From: Paracoxiella cheracis
Lineage (GTDB): Bacteria > Pseudomonadota > Gammaproteobacteria > Coxiellales > Coxiellaceae
DNA: 64,000 nt
Direction: 5' to 3'
NCBI RefSeq assembly: GCF_049348705.1
Contig: NZ_CP186485.1
Span: 248,001 to 312,000, forward strand
The first letter of the stretch is position 1; each line of letters begins with the position of its first letter. This document shows, in pieces, positions 59,587 to 64,000 of the stretch. A program made the position numbers and the translations under genes. The notes under the pieces are model-generated. The model had not been told where the DNA came from, did not search any database, and was given only the letters and a program-made list of their open reading frames with translations.

Positions 59587-60952
59587 GTCGTCTCTTTTTC
59601 GAACGTATGACATCCGTGGGCCTGCGGGTGAGGGTGGTTTAACGCCAAAGCTCGCTTATGCTATTGGCCGGGCTGTTGGCAGTGAAGCGCGTGAGCTTGA
59701 CCAAACAGAAATTATTGTGGGTCGCGATGGTCGGCTGTCTGGGCCCGAGCTGACGGACGCCTTAATCGATGGATTGCATGATACAGGTTTGGATGTTGTT
59801 TTCATCGGTATGGTACCAACGCCACTGCTTTATTTTGCCACCAATCGCTTAACGAGTCGCTCGGGTGTGATGGTTACTGCGAGCCATAATCCCGCTGCTC
59901 ATAATGGTTTTAAGATCGTGTTAAATGGTAAAACCTTAACGACCGATGGCATTGAAGCAATTAAGCAGCGCATTTACGAACAACGCTTTCAACAGGGCAA
60001 GGGTGGATTAAAAGAAGTCGATATCATTGATGATTATATGGATTATGTCACGACGCATATTAAATTAGCGCGTCCTTTAAAAGTGGTTGTTGATTGTGGT
60101 AATGGTGTTGCTGGAAATATTGTGCCTGAGCTTTACCGTCGGATGGGTTGTGAGGTGATCGAATTATACTGCGAAGTCGATGGCCGTTTTCCCAATCATC
60201 ATCCTGATCCCACCATTCCTGAAAATTTAGTCGACATTATTAAAAAAGTGACATCGACAAAGGCTGATATTGGCCTTGCATTTGATGGTGATGCCGATCG
60301 TTTAGGCGTTATTACAAATAAAGGTGAAATCATCTGGCCAGATCGCCAAATGATGTTATTTTCAGTCGATTTGTTATCGCGTTTGCCGGGCTCAGATATT
60401 ATTTTTGATGTGAAGTGTTCGCGCAACTTACCCAAGATCATTCGTGAACATGGCGGCAATCCCGTTATGTGGCGCACAGGACATTCGGTTATAAAGGCAA
60501 AGCTATTCGAAATGGATGCACCATTGGCTGGTGAAATGAGCGGGCACATCTTTTTTAGAGATGAGTGGTTTGGTTTTGACGATGGTATTTATGTGGGGGC
60601 GCGATTGCTGCGTATTTTATCGAATGATTCTCGCACCATTAGCGAAATTTTTACTGCTCTGCCCAATAGTGTTAACACGCCGGAATTAAAATTACCAATG
60701 GCAGAAGAAAGCAAAAAAGCTTTTATGCAGCGCTTGTCAAAAGAGGGTGATTTTGGTGATGCGCAAATCAATACGATCGATGGCATGCGAGTGGAATTTA
60801 AAGACGGTTGGGGTTTGATTCGACCGTCAAACACATCGCCTTATTTAATTTTACGTTTTGAGTCTGACACCGAAGCGGGTTTAGAACGAATTAAAAATCT
60901 ATTTCGTGAGCAGTTGTTAAAATTGGATGGTTCGTTGGAGTTGCCTTTTTAG
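59528..60952 (+). CDS. algC: phosphomannomutase/phosphoglucomutase
   Basis: About 474 residues. Interconverts hexose 1- and 6-phosphates for nucleotide-sugar, LPS and exopolysaccharide precursors. FRTYDIRGPAGEGGLTPKLA, VMVTASHNPAAHNGFK (catalytic Ser in TASHNP), the Mg loop AFDGDADRLGVI, GEMSGHIFF and RPSNTSPYLILRFE. The start is uncertain: ATG 59528 is chosen, within the dut 3' end; TTG 59516 or GTG codons near 59549-59561 are alternatives. The dut-algC order is common in gammaproteobacteria. Confidence 0.93.
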   Translation: MSLTNPSEVKVDSAVLGDTESSLFRTYDIRGPAGEGGLTPKLAYAIGRAVGSEARELDQTEIIVGRDGRLSGPELTDALIDGLHDTGLDVVFIGMVPTPLLYFATNRLTSRSGVMVTASHNPAAHNGFKIVLNGKTLTTDGIEAIKQRIYEQRFQQGKGGLKEVDIIDDYMDYVTTHIKLARPLKVVVDCGNGVAGNIVPELYRRMGCEVIELYCEVDGRFPNHHPDPTIPENLVDIIKKVTSTKADIGLAFDGDADRLGVITNKGEIIWPDRQMMLFSVDLLSRLPGSDIIFDVKCSRNLPKIIREHGGNPVMWRTGHSVIKAKLFEMDAPLAGEMSGHIFFRDEWFGFDDGIYVGARLLRILSNDSRTISEIFTALPNSVNTPELKLPMAEESKKAFMQRLSKEGDFGDAQINTIDGMRVEFKDGWGLIRPSNTSPYLILRFESDTEAGLERIKNLFREQLLKLDGSLELPF

Positions 60953-60979
60953 GTGGTATTATTCACCCGAACCCATTAA

Positions 60980-60997
60980 GTTTTACATTTGTAAAAC
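60980..60997. terminator. small palindrome after algC
   Basis: GTTTTAC (60980-60986) and GTAAAAC (60991-60997) form a perfect 7-bp stem with an ATTT loop. It could end the algC message or be an operator of the antitoxin gene that follows. Confidence 0.35.
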
Positions 60998-61008
60998 CCA
61001 GGCTCGTG

Positions 61009-61025
61009 TTATATAATTGTATAAT
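61009..61025 (+). promoter_or_regulatory. promoter/operator of the MazEF-type pair
   Basis: TTATATAATTGTATAA (61009-61024) is a near-perfect palindrome containing TATAAT at 61012-61017 and again at 61020-61025. A palindrome over the -10 region is the usual binding site for AbrB-type antitoxin autorepression. Confidence 0.5.
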
Positions 61026-61038
61026 ATGAGGTGATACT

Positions 61039-61296
61039 ATGACTCGTCTTATAATACGAAAATCTGGGGGCGCAAATATTGTAAGCATCCCTAAAGCGGT
61101 CCTTAAGGCGCTGGGCTTACATGCTGATTCTGCATTGGACCTTTCATTAGAAAGCAACAGGATTGTGTTGACGCCTGTTAGTGAGAAAATGACCCTAGAT
61201 GATCTTCTTGCGGGAAGTCCTAAAAAGTGGCTAGCGATCAACAAAGAGGATCGTGAGTGGCTTGATGAGAAGCCGACCGGAAAGGAAGAATTTTAG
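61039..61296 (+). CDS. AbrB/MazE-type antitoxin
   Basis: 85 residues. The swapped-hairpin DNA-binding domain RKSGGANIVSIPKAVLKALG, then HADSALDLSLESNRIVLTPV, is of the MazE/SpoVT-AbrB fold; the tail MTLDDLLAGSPKKWLAINKE with acidic residues is the toxin-neutralising part (PemI/ChpBI-like). GAGGTGA precedes ATG 61039. The stop overlaps the toxin GTG by one base. Confidence 0.88.
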   Translation: MTRLIIRKSGGANIVSIPKAVLKALGLHADSALDLSLESNRIVLTPVSEKMTLDDLLAGSPKKWLAINKEDREWLDEKPTGKEEF

Positions 61297-61631
61297 TGGC
61301 AGCTTATGTCCCTGATAAGGGTGATATCATCTGGCTAAACTTTGATCCTAGTCGCGGCAAAGAAATGATGAAGCGCAGGCCCGCATTTGTTGTTTCTCGA
61401 AAATCGTTTAATAAGCATCTCGGAATAGCAGTTGTTGCGCCGATTACGAGTACGATACGAGGCATTAAGCTTGAAGTTGTTTTACCGGATAGTTTAATGA
61501 CATCTGGTTCAGTTTTGGTGTATCAATTAAAATCACTCGATATTTTACAAAGGCAAGCTAAATTCATTGAAAAAGCACCGAAGCAAATTACTGATGAAGT
61601 AACCGCGTTAGTTGAAATTATTGTTAGATAG
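61296..61631 (+). CDS. MazF/PemK-type mRNA endoribonuclease toxin
   Basis: 111 residues. YVPDKGDIIWLNFDPSRGKE and MKRRPAFVVSRKSFN form the SH3-like core with the catalytic Arg; VAPITSTIRGIKLEVVLPD carries the second active-site region (Thr/Ser). Starts at GTG 61296, coupled to the antitoxin. Both genes look intact. Cleavage specificity cannot be told. Confidence 0.88.
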   Translation: MAAYVPDKGDIIWLNFDPSRGKEMMKRRPAFVVSRKSFNKHLGIAVVAPITSTIRGIKLEVVLPDSLMTSGSVLVYQLKSLDILQRQAKFIEKAPKQITDEVTALVEIIVR

Positions 61632-61667
61632 CGAGACTGCATGTCCGCACAAAAAAGCAATTAAAAC

Positions 61668-62306
61668 TCACTGCCCCCATTTAACGGGATCTTTATTCCA
61701 AGCAAGCACTTGTGACTTTTCTTTATCGGAGATGTAGCCTTCTTTGGCGGCGACATCAATTAAAGTAGAAAAATCGGATAAAGTTTTTAAATGGATGTCA
61801 GCATCAGCAAAAGCATCATGGGCTTTTTTTAATTGATAGGTAAATATAGCAACGCAATCGTTGACGAGTGCACCGGCTTCCCGTAAAGCAATGCCGGCTT
61901 TTACCGAACTTCCACCGGTGCTGATTAAATCCTCAATCACCAGCGCTGTTTGTCCGGCTTCAATCTTGCCTTCAATTTGATTTTGTTTGCCGTGTGCTTT
62001 GCCTTTGTCGCGTACATAAACCATAGGCTTATTCAAACGGTCTGCAATCCAAGCGGCATGGGGGATGCCGGCGGTGGCAGTTCCTGCAACCACGTCAAAA
62101 GAAAGATGGTTGTCCTCGATGAGTTTTAAAAAGGCATCGATGACGATTTTTCGTTTCTCAGGATAGGATATAATCAAGCGGTTATCGCAATAAATGGGTG
62201 AGAGTATACCCGATGTATAGCGATAAGGCTGGCTTGGGTTTAGGGTAACCGCCTTGATCTCGAGCAGTAATTTTGCTATCTCTGTGCCTTGATTCATGGG
62301 ATTCAA
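61668..62306 (-). CDS. pyrE: orotate phosphoribosyltransferase
   Basis: 212 residues. Makes OMP in pyrimidine synthesis. ILSPIYCDNRLIISYPEKR, VVAGTATAGIPHAAWIADRL, YVRDKGKAHGKQNQIEG (mobile loop) and the PRPP motif ALVIEDLISTGGSSVKAGIA are present. ATG 62306 or 62297 may start. Divergent from the heptosyltransferase gene with 32 bases between. Confidence 0.95.
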   Translation of the reverse strand: MNPMNQGTEIAKLLLEIKAVTLNPSQPYRYTSGILSPIYCDNRLIISYPEKRKIVIDAFLKLIEDNHLSFDVVAGTATAGIPHAAWIADRLNKPMVYVRDKGKAHGKQNQIEGKIEAGQTALVIEDLISTGGSSVKAGIALREAGALVNDCVAIFTYQLKKAHDAFADADIHLKTLSDFSTLIDVAAKEGYISDKEKSQVLAWNKDPVKWGQ

Positions 62307-62338
62307 GCATAACTGATCTTGCCGGGTGATAAAAGGCT

Positions 62339-63388
62339 ATGTTTTCTGATTTGAAAAATATTAAACACATTGCCGTGTTGCGTTTGTCAGCGCTGGGCGA
62401 TGTCGTCTTAATGGTGCCTGTGGTGCGTGCGATTCAGCGCCGTTATCCCGATGCGAAAATCAGTTGGATTATCGATCGCAGCGCTTATTCGATAGTGGAC
62501 GGCTTGAAGGGTGTGGATTTTATTGTGATCGATAAACCGAATTCAATAAGCGATTATTGGCGGCTCAAACAGCAATTGAAAAAATATCGCTTTGATGTGT
62601 TGTTAGCAGCGCAAGCTAGTTTGCGTGCCAATTTAATTTATCCGTTGATTAAGGCGCCGATTAAAATTGGTTTCGACAAAGTCCGTTCGCGTGATGGACA
62701 CAGTTTTTTTATTAATCGTCGTATTGATTTTCAAGAAGAGCATTTATTAGATGGTTTTATGCGTTTTGCAAGAGCGCTAGGTGTGGATGATTTGTCGTTG
62801 CAATGGGATTTGCCTATTGAGTCGGCGGATTGGGATTGGGCGAAACAACAATTATCGTTAAAAAAAGGTCCTTGGATAGCAATAAACCCGGCCGCGAGTA
62901 AAAAAGAACGCCTTTGGTTAGTTGATCGTTATGCAGCAGTGATTGATGAGGCTTCAAAACGCTGGGGCGTGAATGTTGTATTAACGGGTGGTCTGAGCAA
63001 GGAAGAAAAAAGATTAACACAACAAATTGTTGAAAAAAGCAAAACGGATTGTCTGAATCTCGTCGGAAAAAGTTCAATGAAACAATTAGCCGCCTTGTTG
63101 GGTTCTGTGAATGCGCTTGTTTCTCCTGATACAGGTCCCGTACACATCGCAACGGCTTTGGGGACTCCTGTTGTTGGTTTATATGCTGTTGCACCGCCAA
63201 AATTGTCAGGCCCTTATTTGTCGCCTGAGCTTGTGATAAATAAATATCCTGCTGCGGTTAAGCAAATTTTACAGCAAGACCCAAATAAAATAACATGGGC
63301 AACGCGTGTGCATGATCCAAAAGCGATGGCGTTGATCACTGTTGACGAGGTTATTGAAAAATTATCACTTGTTTTAGAGCGCCTTTAG
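62339..63388 (+). CDS. GT9-family heptosyltransferase (LPS core)
   Basis: 349 residues. GT-B enzyme of LPS inner-core assembly at the cytoplasmic membrane face. IAVLRLSALGDVVLMVPVVR at the N-terminus holds the catalytic Asp position, and the C-terminal donor-binding motif is LVSPDTGPVHIATALGTPVV. AINPAASKKERLW in the middle is typical of WaaC/RfaF. I cannot separate heptosyltransferase I from II by eye; the short acceptor side favours WaaC. Confidence 0.85.
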   Translation: MFSDLKNIKHIAVLRLSALGDVVLMVPVVRAIQRRYPDAKISWIIDRSAYSIVDGLKGVDFIVIDKPNSISDYWRLKQQLKKYRFDVLLAAQASLRANLIYPLIKAPIKIGFDKVRSRDGHSFFINRRIDFQEEHLLDGFMRFARALGVDDLSLQWDLPIESADWDWAKQQLSLKKGPWIAINPAASKKERLWLVDRYAAVIDEASKRWGVNVVLTGGLSKEEKRLTQQIVEKSKTDCLNLVGKSSMKQLAALLGSVNALVSPDTGPVHIATALGTPVVGLYAVAPPKLSGPYLSPELVINKYPAAVKQILQQDPNKITWATRVHDPKAMALITVDEVIEKLSLVLERL

Positions 63389-63412
63389 AAATCTATAGCT
63401 AATTAAATAGCC

Positions 63413-63439
63413 TTCAATTGCGATACGTAAGCAATTGAA
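63413..63439. terminator. hairpin between heptosyltransferase gene and xthA
   Basis: TTCAATTGC (63413-63421) and GCAATTGAA (63431-63439) are perfect 9-base arms with a 9-base loop, 25 bases after the stop. There is no T-run directly after it, so terminator function is uncertain. Confidence 0.4.
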
Positions 63440-63484
63440 ATCGATTTTAGAAGCGCTCTTTAGACAACAATCAGGAAAAAAAGA

Positions 63485-64000
63485 ATGCGAGTAATATCAG
63501 CTAATTTGAATGGAATACGTGCAGCAGCCCGCAAAGGATTTTTTGAGTGGCTGAAAAGGCAGCGCGCCGATGTGGTGTGTTTGCAAGAAACCAAGGCGCA
63601 TATGAGTGTGCTGGATGGTGAAGAATTTCGGCCTAAGGGTTATCACTGTTATTATTTTGATGCGGTTAAAAAAGGCTATAGCGGTGTTGGTATTTTTTGC
63701 CGTTGTGAGCCAGATAAGATCAGTACAGGATTGGGCTGGTCCGCCGCCGACGATGAGGGTCGTTATATCCAAGCAGATTTTGGGGAATTAAGCGTGGCGT
63801 CGTTGTATATGCCGTCGGGCACGAGTGGGCCGGAGCGACAAGACGTTAAGTTTGATTTTCTGGATCGATATATGAAAATTTTAAAAAAAATCCATAAATC
63901 TGGACGTTCTTTTATTATCTGTGGCGATTGGAATATCGTCCATAAAGAAATTGATATTAAAAATTTTAAGAGCAATCAGAAGCATTCAGGATGTTTGCCT
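63485..64000 (+). CDS. xthA: exodeoxyribonuclease III, 5' part
   Basis: First 172 codons; the gene runs off the window. AP endonuclease and 3'-5' exonuclease of base-excision repair. MRVISANLNGIRAAARKGFF, VVCLQETKAH with the metal-binding Glu, GYSGVGIFCR, LYMPSGTSGPERQ and FIICGDWNIVHKEIDI with the catalytic Asp/Asn pair are visible. AGGAAAAAAAG precedes ATG 63485. Confidence 0.93.
   Translation, partial: MRVISANLNGIRAAARKGFFEWLKRQRADVVCLQETKAHMSVLDGEEFRPKGYHCYYFDAVKKGYSGVGIFCRCEPDKISTGLGWSAADDEGRYIQADFGELSVASLYMPSGTSGPERQDVKFDFLDRYMKILKKIHKSGRSFIICGDWNIVHKEIDIKNFKSNQKHSGCLP

Noticed and set aside
1..64000. CRISPR arrays, rRNA genes, prophage structural genes
   Set aside because: No regularly spaced repeats, no rRNA sequence and no capsid, tail or portal motifs were seen.

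Overview
The window is chromosomal DNA of a moderately AT-rich gammaproteobacterium. The ribosomal gene order, the block ssb / YajR-type MFS / divergent uvrA, and an S7 protein with an extra acidic loop that I recall from Coxiella-type proteins point to Legionellales, probably a Coxiellaceae or Rickettsiella/Berkiella-like lineage. That placement is inference from memory of families, not a database result.

Layout. 1-27.8 kb is one almost unbroken information-processing block on the + strand: end of rplA, L10 leader, rplJ, rplL, rpoB, rpoC, then a promoter and leader, rpsL-rpsG-fusA-tuf, and the joined S10-spc-alpha cluster from rpsJ to rplQ (including secY, rpmJ and rpoA). 27.8-44.8 kb is mixed: a GT1 glycosyltransferase, two small acidic orphan genes (one frameshifted), an MFS transporter, fabV-ddpX-broken carbonic anhydrase, a PrpB/ICL-family lyase, ssb, yajR-like MFS, uvrA, a small secreted Cys-rich protein, hemE, marC, and a pair made of an alkaline-phosphatase-superfamily protein and a DDAH-like amidinohydrolase.

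44.8-52.1 kb is a mobile-DNA graveyard. It starts with a Panacea-type toxin-antitoxin pair, then an ISAs1 remnant, a gene fragment, an IS3, a HEPN-like gene cut by an IS256 element (perfect 8-bp target duplication), and an IS481 element that was itself hit by an IS982 (7-bp duplication) and by a 249-bp palindromic element. It ends at a cold-shock-like gene and a tRNA-Glu(CUC). 52.5-57.3 kb returns to housekeeping genes (pcnB, folK, coaD, ferredoxin, rpmG, rpmB, radC) plus an unknown membrane protein. At 57.3-59.0 kb a LysR pseudogene is cut by an IS1 (9-bp duplication), and this IS1 carries a second, identical copy of the 249-bp element. 59.1-64 kb holds dut, algC, a MazEF-type pair, pyrE, a heptosyltransferase and the start of xthA.

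The most unusual signals are the twin 249-bp elements, each sitting inside a transposase gene without target duplication, the reconstructable nested insertions, the Panacea TA pair, a 2-bp deletion exactly at the zinc-ligand Asp codon of a carbonic anhydrase, and an S14 protein of the long form that carries zinc-type cysteines.
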